DNA of 37,463 nucleotides from an uncultured Gammaproteobacteria bacterium (GTDB lineage: Bacteria > Pseudomonadota > Gammaproteobacteria > Pseudomonadales > Ketobacteraceae). The notes under the pieces were generated by a model. It worked only from the letters and a program-made list of their open reading frames with translations, had not been told where the DNA came from and made no database searches. Location: contig CAJXZM010000049.1 in the NCBI GenBank assembly GCA_913063125.1, positions 1 through 37,463 on the forward strand, given 5' to 3'. Position numbers and translations under genes: made by a program. The first letter of the stretch is position 1. Each line of letters starts with the position of its first letter. Positions 1 through 7,337 of the stretch are shown here, one piece after another.

Positions 1-1
1 A

Positions 2-463
2 TCAATACGTCAGTATTTAATACACCACCTTGAAGATCTACAATACGTCGAAGAAACGTCGATTCATCACCCCGAAAGTGATGCGTTATTTCATTCGTTA
101 CAGGTGTATCAATTAGCGCTAGCACAATCAAACGACCCCCGCCTACACTGCGCAGCATTGCTCCACGACATTGGAAAATCAATGGATTATCCCAATCACG
201 CAGGCGTAGGTGCCGACGCGATCGAGCATTATTTCTCACCTAAAATAGTATGGCTTGTTCGCCATCATCTTGACTTACTCTCTCGGCAAAAAAGGACCCG
301 TAAGCAATGGAAAGGGTCGAAAAGATTAATCGACTTAGAGAAATTACGGCGCTGGGATCTGCAAGGTAGAGATGTTGACGCAGAGGTCATGTGCGTAACA
401 GCTGCGGTTGATACGTTACTTCTTCACTATCTTATTATTTCAGACTTGTCTGATAACTACTAA
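2..463 (+). CDS. HD-domain metal-dependent phosphohydrolase (5' end outside window)
   Basis: The reading frame is open from the first bases of the window, so the gene begins upstream; 153 C-terminal residues are visible. They carry the pattern of a metal-binding HD hydrolase: an early His (H31 of the visible part, FHSLQV), the His-Asp pair in ALLHDIGK (H55-D56), a His in the NHAGVGA helix (H66), the His pair in VRHHL (H88-H89), and Asp residues near LRRWDLQGRD. HD proteins of this kind usually hydrolyse phosphoester bonds of nucleotides or related compounds; the substrate cannot be told from sequence. A GTG at 104 could serve as an internal start, but it would cut off the first metal His, so it is not the real start. 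The next gene on the same strand is a nucleotidyltransferase 143 bases away, which suggests a functional pair but not tight co-translation. Family confident, function unknown. Confidence 0.75.
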   Translation, partial: SIRQYLIHHLEDLQYVEETSIHHPESDALFHSLQVYQLALAQSNDPRLHCAALLHDIGKSMDYPNHAGVGADAIEHYFSPKIVWLVRHHLDLLSRQKRTRKQWKGSKRLIDLEKLRRWDLQGRDVDAEVMCVTAAVDTLLLHYLIISDLSDNY

Positions 464-510
464 ACTCAATTAAGTCGGTGTTGTAACCACCGTCTTTTCT
501 AGCATTTCTA

Positions 511-559
511 TTATCTTTCAAATATCCGACCGGTGTACCACTCGTGACTTGAAAGATAA
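511..559. repeat. Perfect 11-bp inverted repeat between HD and nucleotidyltransferase genes
   Basis: TTATCTTTCAA (511-521) and its exact reverse complement TTGAAAGATAA (549-559) flank 27 bases that themselves contain ACCGGT and GGTGTACC. There is no T-run after the right arm, so it is not a textbook intrinsic terminator. It lies about 50 bases before the nucleotidyltransferase start and could be an operator or an mRNA structure. The repeat is seen directly; the role is unknown. Confidence 0.5.
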
Positions 560-606
560 ATGGAAACGATATTTAGGCAACTATTCGACTACCGTCGACC
601 TATTCT

Positions 607-1272
607 ATGCGTAACACTCGATATGTAAAAGGCAACCCAAGAATTCGACAACTATTGGTGCGTGAGGCCGCCAGACTGATGTATGAAGAACACGTAAAAC
701 AATACCATGATGCCAAAAGAATGGCCGCCAAACGTATTTTTGGACAAGGCAACAAAGGCAATACCTATGTGCGATCTCAAGACCTACCCTCAAATGGAGA
801 AATTAATGACGAGGTTGCGAAGCTAGCGAATTTCCATGAAGGCGACAACATATCCAAACAACTCTTTCTCATGCGCGTGACCGCGCTGGATATCATGCAA
901 ACGTTTGAAAGTTTTAACCCTAGACTGATCGGCTCTGTCAGCACAGGTAACATCAAGAAAAGCAGCGACATTGACATCCACCTCTTTCTCGATCACATTG
1001 AACATTTGGAAATGCAATTAGACGCATTGAGTTGGGACTATGAAAGAAACGACGTCACAATTAATCGCGCAGGGCGATATGTTGACTACACACATTTCTA
1101 CCTCGAAAGACAGTTTCCAATAGAGCTCTCGGTCTATCAAACAAGTGACATCAAAATCCGGACTCGCAGCAGCACCGATGGCAAACCTATCAAACGCATC
1201 AGTTCTGACAAGCTATTACAAATGTTACTGGATGAGCATGGAGAAGAATGGTCCGGTTACCTTCAATCTTAG
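607..1272 (+). CDS. Small nucleotidyltransferase-fold protein
   Basis: This 221-residue protein has the signature of a polymerase-beta-like nucleotidyltransferase. The sequence IGSVSTG (108-114) supplies the Gly-Ser loop, SSDIDIHLF (119-127) supplies the two metal-binding acids D121 and D123, and a third acid is E173 in FPIELSVY. The N-terminal ~100 residues are basic and probably helical and match no domain I recognise. Such enzymes transfer a nucleotide to a protein, RNA or small molecule; the acceptor is unknown. An in-frame TAG at 574 bounds the frame upstream, ATG 607 is the first ATG after it, and no good Shine-Dalgarno sequence precedes it, so the start is uncertain. It follows an HD hydrolase, and transferase plus hydrolase pairs often add and remove the same group; that link is inference. 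It is not a HEPN/MNT toxin pair, because no HEPN partner is present. Confidence 0.7.
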   Translation: MRNTRYVKGNPRIRQLLVREAARLMYEEHVKQYHDAKRMAAKRIFGQGNKGNTYVRSQDLPSNGEINDEVAKLANFHEGDNISKQLFLMRVTALDIMQTFESFNPRLIGSVSTGNIKKSSDIDIHLFLDHIEHLEMQLDALSWDYERNDVTINRAGRYVDYTHFYLERQFPIELSVYQTSDIKIRTRSSTDGKPIKRISSDKLLQMLLDEHGEEWSGYLQS

Positions 1273-1350
1273 TGTCACTGCCTCATATCCAACAGCACCT
1301 AGAGCTTCTCAATCTGCTGCTGTTTTGCGAATAGATGCAAAAAAAAACCT

Positions 1351-1755
1351 CTACACTTGAGACTTTAACTCTACTGTATTTCCTTCTGGGTCTTTGATAT
1401 ATAAAGACGGCCCAAAACCTTGAGCACCATAACGTTTAGAAAAATCATCAACCGAAACACCATGGGACAACAAATACTGTTTTATCTCGACCTCAGAAAT
1501 TGGTTTTAATTGCAGACAGAAATGATCAAGGTTGTTTTCCGTTAGCGTAGGTGCCCCACCACCAAGAACACCAAGCTGACTATCAACCACCACCAAATCT
1601 ATCAAGGAGCTTCCTACACGAAGCTGGGTCAATCCTATGCCTTCAGCTGTTTCTCTCTCGATAGAACAACCAAGAATATCGCAATAGAAATGTGTCATCG
1701 CAGATAACTTGGTTGTTCTTAAAACAATATGATCAATTCCAGCTAATTCAAACAT
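1351..1755 (-). CDS. VOC-family (glyoxalase/bleomycin-resistance fold) protein
   Basis: A 134-residue, single-unit vicinal-oxygen-chelate protein. The paired beta-alpha-beta-beta-beta modules are visible: IDHIVLRT (7-14) opens the first half and LDHFCLQL (76-83) the second. Likely metal ligands are H9, D53 in SLIDLV (where Glu or Gln is more usual), H78 and E129 in NTVELK. The C-terminal IKDPEGNTVEL is typical of the superfamily. Possible activities range from lyase or epimerase to dioxygenase or antibiotic binding, and the substrate cannot be assigned. ATG 1755 is preceded by a strong GAGAGGGG ribosome site. It lies 93 bases downstream of prpE on the same strand and may share its transcript. 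A methylmalonyl-CoA epimerase role would suit a propionate gene, but the sequence does not particularly resemble that enzyme. Confidence 0.75.
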   Translation of the reverse strand: MFELAGIDHIVLRTTKLSAMTHFYCDILGCSIERETAEGIGLTQLRVGSSLIDLVVVDSQLGVLGGGAPTLTENNLDHFCLQLKPISEVEIKQYLLSHGVSVDDFSKRYGAQGFGPSLYIKDPEGNTVELKSQV

Positions 1756-1848
1756 GCCCCTCTCCCAACCAAAGCCCTAGCGAACAGCACCTTAAACCTT
1801 CTATTCAAGATAGCATTTTAATAGTCTTATTCCCCAATTATAAAAATA

Positions 1849-3729
1849 TCACACAGGAGCTAGTAAAGTAAAAAACTCATCTAAACTTGCAGGGTCATCA
1901 ATGGTAGAAGGTACAACAAAATCCTCACCATGGGCTATTTGTCGAATAGCCTTACGTAACACTTTTCCTGATCGTGTTTTAGGTAAACGAGAAACCACGT
2001 GCATTTGATGGAAACACGCAATAGCTCCGATCTCTGCACGCACCAATGCGACAACATCTTTTCGCAATTGATCTTCCAATATATCAATACCGTCTTTTAA
2101 AATAACAAACCCAACGGGTAACTGCCCTTTTAAATCATCATTAATTCCAACCACTGCGCATTCTGCCACAGCAGAGTGCGCAGCCACTACCTCTTCCATT
2201 CGCCCCGTGGATAAACGATGTCCCGCAATATTAATGACATCATCTATTCGCCCCATAATGAACAAGTACCCTTCTTCATCAAAGTACCCACCATCACCAG
2301 AAAGGTAATAGCCGGGAATAGGGTCTAAGTAAACTTTCTTGAAACGAGAAAAATCTTGCCAAATACCCGGCAAACAAGAAGGAGGAAGGGGCAACTTCAC
2401 AGCAATATTACCCTGCTCTCCCGTCGGTAACACACACCCTTCATCATCAATAATTTCAATATTAAAACCCGGTGTAGGTACACAAGATGAGCCAGGCTTA
2501 GTAGGCAAACGTTCTACCCCTACCATATTTGCAGCTATTGCCCAGCCTGTTTCTGTTTGCCACCAATGGTCTATTATAGGGCGCTGAAACCTTTCGTTTA
2601 ACCAGTGGTAAGTTGGTGGATCTAGGCGTTCACCTGCGACAAAAATTGTTTGCAAGGAATCCAGATTATATTTTTTCGCCAACGCTGCTTCTGAATCTTG
2701 CTTTTTGATTGCACGAAATGCTGTTGGGGCAGCAAACAGTGCTTTAACGTTATACTCCGAAACTACTCGCCAAAATGCTCCCGCATCAGGTGTCCCAATA
2801 GGTTTGCCTTCATACAAAACAGTGGTACATCCATGAATAAGCGGAGCATAAACAATGTAAGAATGGCCAACGACCCACCCTACATCGGAAGCTGCCCAAA
2901 AGACATCACCTTGTTTCATACCATAAATAGCTTCCATGCTATATTTCATCGCTACCGCATGGCCTCCGTTATCACGAAGGATTCCCTTGGGTGTTCCAGT
3001 TGTACCAGAGGTATAAAGTATATACAGAGGATCTGTTGCTTTCACTGACACACAATCAGCACTGACGGCTTTGGATACCTGCACAGCCCAATCCAAATCA
3101 TAAGGTTGATCAAGTTTTGCTGTAGATTCTGGCCGTTGAAATATCATGCAGTGCTGAGGTTTATGTTTTGCCGTATCTATAGCATTATCCAGTAAAGACT
3201 TATATTGAATAACCCTATTAGGCTCTACTCCGCAAGATGCCGCCAACACCACTTTTGGTTTTGCATCATCAATTCGTACCGCCAATTCATTCGCGGCAAA
3301 TCCACCAAATACAACAGAATGAATGGCTCCTAACCGTGCACAAGCCAGCATTGCAAATACCGCTTCCGGAATCATTGGCATATATATTATGACGGTATCA
3401 CCCTTATCGACGCCAAGGTCTTTCAGCGCACCAGCGACTAACGAAACTTCATTCAACAGTGATTTATAGGTAAATTGCTTCTTGCTTTCCGTTACAGGTG
3501 AATCATAAATTAACGCACACTGATCTGCCCGACCATTTTGTACGTGGTAATCTAACGCCAAATAACAGGTATTTAGTTCGCCATCAACAAACCAGCGCTG
3601 CACTCCATTCTCATCACTACCTAAAATTTCAGAAGGGCGTGTAAACCAATCCAAAAATCCAGCTTTTTCTTTCCAGAAACCTTCTGCATCAGAGACGGAA
3701 CGTTGGTATTCAGATTGATATGTTGCCAT
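1849..3729 (-). CDS. prpE: Propionate--CoA ligase (propionyl-CoA synthetase)
   Basis: A 626-residue acyl-adenylate-forming enzyme that activates propionate with ATP and CoA to propionyl-CoA in the cytoplasm. The P-loop-like motif YTSGTTGTPKG lies at 239-249, followed by the PrpE-typical LRDNGGHAVA and DVGWVVGHSYIVYAPL stretches. The A5 region is HWWQTETGW (388-396), the hinge lies after SGDGGYFDEEGY (477-488), and the catalytic lysine is K589 in KTRSGKVLRK. Length matches PrpE (about 628) better than acetyl-CoA synthetase (about 650), and the DNGGHAV segment also favours PrpE. The start at 3729 has an AAGGGA ribosome site. No prpB, prpC, prpD or prpR is adjacent, so it is an orphan activating enzyme; it could supply the methylcitrate cycle encoded elsewhere. 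Acrylate or acetate as alternative substrates cannot be excluded. Confidence 0.9.
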   Translation of the reverse strand: MATYQSEYQRSVSDAEGFWKEKAGFLDWFTRPSEILGSDENGVQRWFVDGELNTCYLALDYHVQNGRADQCALIYDSPVTESKKQFTYKSLLNEVSLVAGALKDLGVDKGDTVIIYMPMIPEAVFAMLACARLGAIHSVVFGGFAANELAVRIDDAKPKVVLAASCGVEPNRVIQYKSLLDNAIDTAKHKPQHCMIFQRPESTAKLDQPYDLDWAVQVSKAVSADCVSVKATDPLYILYTSGTTGTPKGILRDNGGHAVAMKYSMEAIYGMKQGDVFWAASDVGWVVGHSYIVYAPLIHGCTTVLYEGKPIGTPDAGAFWRVVSEYNVKALFAAPTAFRAIKKQDSEAALAKKYNLDSLQTIFVAGERLDPPTYHWLNERFQRPIIDHWWQTETGWAIAANMVGVERLPTKPGSSCVPTPGFNIEIIDDEGCVLPTGEQGNIAVKLPLPPSCLPGIWQDFSRFKKVYLDPIPGYYLSGDGGYFDEEGYLFIMGRIDDVINIAGHRLSTGRMEEVVAAHSAVAECAVVGINDDLKGQLPVGFVILKDGIDILEDQLRKDVVALVRAEIGAIACFHQMHVVSRLPKTRSGKVLRKAIRQIAHGEDFVVPSTIDDPASLDEFFTLLAPV

Positions 3730-3862
3730 GGGTTTCCCTTATTGTTAGTGGCTTAGATTGCCTTATCTGTAAAGATGAAATACAGCGTATACTTTTATAG
3801 GTTACAAAAACATTCATTTTTCATCAACAAACTCTGCCAATAGAAAGGGTGGAAATGTATCA

Positions 3863-3878
3863 AGCTATTTCGATAGTT
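3863..3878 (-). terminator. Possible short hairpin after the MocR-type gene
   Basis: AGCTAT and ATAGTT (3863-3868 and 3873-3878) form a six-pair stem, with one G-U pair, closed by a TTCG tetraloop (CGAA on the minus-strand transcript). It lies 16 bases past the stop of the MocR-type gene. No T-run follows, so it is at best a weak terminator or an RNA 3'-end stabiliser. Confidence 0.25.
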
Positions 3879-3893
3879 GATCGGCGTTTAAAA

Positions 3894-5405
3894 TTAGTAC
3901 AATTTATCGACCACTCGTCTTATTTTCTCAACAGCTTCATCCATTTTTGACACGTCGGTATTTGCAAACCCCAACACTAAACCTTGGTATTCAGGTTTAT
4001 CGACATAATACGTTGATAACGCACTCCCATAAATATGCATTTCATTCATGGCATTAACAACATCTTTATCGTTAACGCCTTTCAATATAGCTGAGTTAAA
4101 CGTTAAAACGATATGCATGCCTGCGCCAGAATAAATAGGCGTTGCAATTGTAGCCAAATGAATATTACAAGCTGCCAAAATCGCCTGTAGCTTTTTTTCA
4201 TACAACAAGCGCATGCGATGCAGATGGCGAAGAAATAAGCCGGACTGTATAAACTCAGCCGTAGTTGCTTGATCAATAATAGGAGACTGGCCTGACATAT
4301 AGGTTTTTGCCGTTACACATGCCTTCACTAATCGTTTTGGCACCACCATATAACCCAACCTTAACGCTGGAAACAACACCTTACTAAAGGAACCTATGTA
4401 AATAACTTGCTCGCTTAACCCCAACCCCTGCATTGCTGCTATTGGCTTATGGTCGTAATGATATTCACTGTCATAATCATCTTCTATAACCCATATGCCA
4501 TTAGTTTCTGCCCACTGTAAAATGCGCAAACGATTCCCCAAAGGCATGATGCCACCCATAGGGTATTGATGAGTAGGTGTAAGACAAATGAGTTTACCCG
4601 TAGGGTTTTCAGGTAACTGAGTTATATCTAACCCTTCATCGCCAACGCCCACCCCCTGAATATTCACCCCACGAGCAGCAATCGCTTTTCGCATCCCAAT
4701 ATAACCAGGATTTTCCACGTAGGCAGTATCACCTTCATTAAGCAATACATGCAGTGCAATGCTATTTGCCTGCTGTGCCCCGACGGTAATAATGATCTGA
4801 TCCAATGAACATTCCAAACCTCGTGATGAACGCAAATAGTCAGCAAGCACTCGACGCAAGGGCTCATAACCTTGAGGAGCATCGTACCCCATTAACGCTA
4901 TTCGCAAATTGTCACTAACTATTTGACCCCATTTTTTAATGGGAAAAGCCTTTAAATCCGGTACACCAGCTGTAAAACTTGTGTTCTTTACCTCTACACT
5001 CATCGCAATAACACTGCTTGCGTCATCGCTCTCCTGCTCCCCAAGGGCGCGACATCCAAAATCCGAAATACCTAGCCCTACCGTATTAACGGTCTTTGAA
5101 GGTAAGTTATTATCTGGCTGTTTATGCACCAACAAAAAACTCTCCGGCAACTCATCGGAAACATAATGCCCTGCTCCTTGCTTAGTTTTGATATACCCTT
5201 CAGCTTTTAGCTGTTCTAACGCTCCGTTTATCGTATTTCGACTAACCGATAGCGACGATGCTAACTGTCGGCTCGAGGGTATACGTGTCGAAGCAGTCAA
5301 TCGACCCGTTAATATCCGCGACTTCAATGCTAGATATAGCTGCACCTGCAACGTAACACTTGAATCAACCTCGAACTCAAAATCCCTTAAAATGTCCACA
5401 ATCAT
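3894..5405 (-). CDS. MocR-family transcriptional regulator (GntR HTH + aminotransferase-like domain)
   Basis: With ATG 5405 the protein is 503 residues. The frame extends upstream, but that extra part is not regulator-like, and this start gives the normal N-terminus (VTLQVQLYLALKSRIL). A GntR winged helix lies at about 18-82 (IPSSRQLASSLSVSRNTI, then LKAEGYI and GAGHYV). A fold-type I aminotransferase domain follows at about 140-500: the NP aromatic motif ENPGYIG, the PLP-ring Asp in VIEDDYDSEYHY (about 307-317) and the Schiff-base lysine K342 in GSFSKVLFPALRLGY. MocR proteins sense PLP or amino-compound aldimines and activate or repress a neighbouring gene; PdxR and GabR are known examples. 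It is divergent from an FMN-binding PNPOx-like gene, with 110 bases between the starts. PdxR is a plausible identity, but its usual partner pdxST is absent, so no symbol is given. Confidence 0.88.
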   Translation of the reverse strand: MIVDILRDFEFEVDSSVTLQVQLYLALKSRILTGRLTASTRIPSSRQLASSLSVSRNTINGALEQLKAEGYIKTKQGAGHYVSDELPESFLLVHKQPDNNLPSKTVNTVGLGISDFGCRALGEQESDDASSVIAMSVEVKNTSFTAGVPDLKAFPIKKWGQIVSDNLRIALMGYDAPQGYEPLRRVLADYLRSSRGLECSLDQIIITVGAQQANSIALHVLLNEGDTAYVENPGYIGMRKAIAARGVNIQGVGVGDEGLDITQLPENPTGKLICLTPTHQYPMGGIMPLGNRLRILQWAETNGIWVIEDDYDSEYHYDHKPIAAMQGLGLSEQVIYIGSFSKVLFPALRLGYMVVPKRLVKACVTAKTYMSGQSPIIDQATTAEFIQSGLFLRHLHRMRLLYEKKLQAILAACNIHLATIATPIYSGAGMHIVLTFNSAILKGVNDKDVVNAMNEMHIYGSALSTYYVDKPEYQGLVLGFANTDVSKMDEAVEKIRRVVDKLY

Positions 5406-5515
5406 AAAATTGGCCCCATCAAAACTCGAAAACTGGAACTTACCTAGGAACCAATAATAACCAATACTTGCTTCATATCCAAACATTGAAACATCAAAAA
5501 ATAAGGAGCAGTACG
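5406..5515. promoter_or_regulatory. Divergent control region with short phased direct repeats
   Basis: This 110-bp spacer holds the starts of both divergent transcripts. AACCAATA occurs twice, 10 bases apart (5449-5456 and 5459-5466). AAAACT occurs at 5421-5426 and 5429-5434, and AAACAT at 5481-5486 and 5489-5494. MocR regulators are known to bind direct repeats, so the 10-bp-phased pair is the best operator candidate. The AAGGAG at 5503-5508 is the ribosome site of the plus-strand gene and fixes its GTG start. Binding is inference. Confidence 0.45.
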
Positions 5516-6109
5516 GTGTTAGCCAAAACAAAGCAATCTGAAATAAAAAGAGCATCATCAAGAGCTAGTTATAAAAAAGAAGAGTTATTCCCTATTATTG
5601 ATGACCTGATGATGGCCCATATCTGTTTTATTCAGGATGGATCTCCCATATCAATCCCGATGCTTTGCTGGCGTGTAGACAATCTCGTTTTTATTCACGG
5701 TAGCCGAGGTAGCCGTCTGATAAAACAGCTCAGTAACGGAAATAAAATATGCCTTTCCTTTGCCGAGCTAAACGGCTGGGTCATGGCAAAATCAGCTTTT
5801 CATCACAGTGCTAATTATCGTTCGGCCGTATTGTTTGGGGAGTTTTCAGTAGTGAGCGACGACGCTACACAGCTACGCTATTATCAATCCTTTGTTGAGC
5901 AGCTAGAAAAAGGGCGCTGGCAGCATATTCGATCACCTAATGCTAAAGAACTAGCCGCCACAACATTGCTTAGCATGGAGATTGACGAGGGGGCAGTAAA
6001 AGTCAGAACCGGAGGGCCTATTGATGACCCAGAAGATATGGCATTATCGGTTTGGACGGGAGAAATCCCACTTTTAAGACAATGGGGCGAGCCCAAAATC
6101 AGTGATTAA
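5516..6109 (+). CDS. Pyridoxamine 5'-phosphate oxidase-like FMN-binding split-barrel protein
   Basis: The start is GTG 5516, chosen because AAGGAG lies seven bases upstream; an in-frame TTG at 5468 has no such site. The 197-residue product resembles the flavin-nucleotide-binding (COG3467, NimA-like) branch of the PNPOx superfamily. The sequence IDDLMMAHICFI (28-39) forms the opening strand, DNLVFIHGSRGSRLIKQL (55-72) is the flavin-binding hairpin and helix, and the C-terminus has the family's DDPEDMALSVWTGEIPL. Members bind FMN or F420 and reduce or oxidise small molecules, or simply bind flavin; true PdxH activity is not implied, since PdxH has a different C-terminal signature. Divergence from a PLP-dependent MocR regulator suggests a role in B6 or amine metabolism. 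Convergent with the diguanylate cyclase gene downstream. Confidence 0.8.
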   Translation: MLAKTKQSEIKRASSRASYKKEELFPIIDDLMMAHICFIQDGSPISIPMLCWRVDNLVFIHGSRGSRLIKQLSNGNKICLSFAELNGWVMAKSAFHHSANYRSAVLFGEFSVVSDDATQLRYYQSFVEQLEKGRWQHIRSPNAKELAATTLLSMEIDEGAVKVRTGGPIDDPEDMALSVWTGEIPLLRQWGEPKISD

Positions 6110-6122
6110 CACACATGGAGCT

Positions 6123-6164
6123 TTACCTTCTGACGATTCCTCTGGGAAATCATTCAGAAGGTAA
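6123..6164. terminator. Convergent hairpin between PNPOx-like and GGDEF genes
   Basis: TTACCTTCTGA (6123-6133) is matched exactly by TCAGAAGGTAA (6154-6164). The 20-base loop contains a second possible stem (ATTCC / GGAAAT). The right arm lies inside the last codons of the GGDEF gene. Neither side has a long T-run. A shared terminator for two convergent genes is the natural reading, but the hairpin is not canonical. Confidence 0.45.
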
Positions 6165-7199
6165 GTCTTCCTCTCCAACCACTCGGTTTCTGCCTTGCTC
6201 TTTTGCTGCATACAATCCTCGATCAGCGCGCTCAACAATACTAGCCAAATCATCTTTTGATGACATTAATGCAACACCTACAGATATTGTAACGTTACCC
6301 AAGGATTTTTTCTCTTTCTCATTCATCGTTAACTTTGTTTGTGACACTTTGTCACATAGAAGCTGGGCAACCACCTTGGCTCCTTCATAGTCTGTCATCG
6401 GTAACAAAACAACAAACTCCTCTCCCCCATAACGAGCGACAAAGTCTGTACCTTTAACCCCCTTTTTTAGCATCTTAGCAACAAACGTAAGTACCATGTC
6501 TCCAACGCTGTGCCCGTGTGTATCATTAAACTGTTTAAAATGATCTATATCTATAATGAGCATTGAGAACAACTGACCGCTATTTTTATAGCTTTCCAGC
6601 AATCGTTCAATTGCTTCATTAAACGCTCGGCGGTTAGATATACCCGTCAACTGATCCGTAAGCGCAGCAACATTTAACGCCTCCATATCACCTTTTAGAA
6701 CATCCACCTCGCCCTTCATGGTAATAAGTTTTTGTTCCATTGCTGCATTGGCTTTTTTTACTTTGTCGGTTTCTTCAATAAGATCTCCTACCAGCCGACT
6801 AACCGATGATATATCAGGGTTTTTCATTAATTCTTCTTGGCTACTTTTTAAGGTGCTCGAAAAGCTTTGTGTACCGTCATACATTCCTTTTATTTCAGTC
6901 AGCAAATTACGAACTATTTGCTCGGTTTCGCCTTGTGCGCCAACTAACTTTCCACTCGGCAAGCTAGTGATATGCGTATCATACAGTTCTCGATTAACCT
7001 CCGAAGTGAATTCCATTCCAGAGTTTAATAAATCATCAATTGCTTTATTTAACGCTAGATTGGCACCGCTGGTGTACTCATACCACACCGTATAATTCTC
7101 TGGTGTAATAGGAATTTCAAGATTACTCATGCGGGGTATGGTTAATCGAAGGTACTTTACTGCTTGGACTAATTCTCTTTGTTTTTTTTCATCCGACAT
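6150..7199 (-). CDS. GGDEF-domain diguanylate cyclase
   Basis: A 349-residue soluble protein that should make cyclic-di-GMP from two GTP. The catalytic GGDEF domain covers about 178-342: LTDQLTGISNRRAF (180-193), IIDIDHFKQFND (215-226) with metal Asp, RYGGEEF (256-262) as the active-site loop, and VTISVGVA near the end. The N-terminal ~175 residues have no membrane segment. They begin with IPITPENYTVWYEYTSGAN, a helical region that I recall from many gammaproteobacterial cyclases, and continue as probable coiled coil (about 140-178), which would hold the dimer. The inhibitory I-site, RxxD in most cyclases, reads KGTD (249-252) here, so product inhibition may be weakened. No good ribosome site precedes ATG 7199. 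It is not co-directionally coupled to any recognisable partner. Confidence 0.9.
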   Translation of the reverse strand: MSDEKKQRELVQAVKYLRLTIPRMSNLEIPITPENYTVWYEYTSGANLALNKAIDDLLNSGMEFTSEVNRELYDTHITSLPSGKLVGAQGETEQIVRNLLTEIKGMYDGTQSFSSTLKSSQEELMKNPDISSVSRLVGDLIEETDKVKKANAAMEQKLITMKGEVDVLKGDMEALNVAALTDQLTGISNRRAFNEAIERLLESYKNSGQLFSMLIIDIDHFKQFNDTHGHSVGDMVLTFVAKMLKKGVKGTDFVARYGGEEFVVLLPMTDYEGAKVVAQLLCDKVSQTKLTMNEKEKKSLGNVTISVGVALMSSKDDLASIVERADRGLYAAKEQGRNRVVGEEDLPSE

Positions 7200-7208
7200 A
7201 GGTATGAA

Positions 7209-7262
7209 TTACTCATTGACGCTAGGCTTACTAACAAGGTGGATTACCCAAAAAATGAGTAA
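7209..7262. repeat. 9-bp inverted repeat in the diguanylate cyclase leader
   Basis: TTACTCATT (7209-7217) pairs exactly with AATGAGTAA (7254-7262), with 36 bases between. It begins ten bases from the cyclase start codon, so it could be an operator or a leader-RNA stem near the ribosome site. No riboswitch consensus was recognised in this leader. Confidence 0.35.
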
Positions 7263-7337
7263 CATACTTATAAGAATAAACCATTCACCCCAATGAGCAA
7301 ACAAACAGAGTTAGGCTGCTTTTTTCACTAACCCGAC

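Noticed and set aside
1273..1350. Terminator between the convergent nucleotidyltransferase and VOC genes
   Set aside because: A TTTTGC/GCAAAA stem (about 1323-1342) and an AACAGCA/TGCTGTT pairing exist, but the A/T runs do not follow a stem in the right orientation for either gene.
5468..5515. TTG start adding 16 residues to the PNPOx-like protein
   Set aside because: The GTG at 5516 has AAGGAG seven bases upstream; the TTG has none.
5406..5561. 52-residue N-terminal extension on the MocR regulator
   Set aside because: It is hydrophobic and precedes the normal GntR N-terminus. It would also overlap the divergent gene's start and ribosome site. ATG 5405 fits family length.
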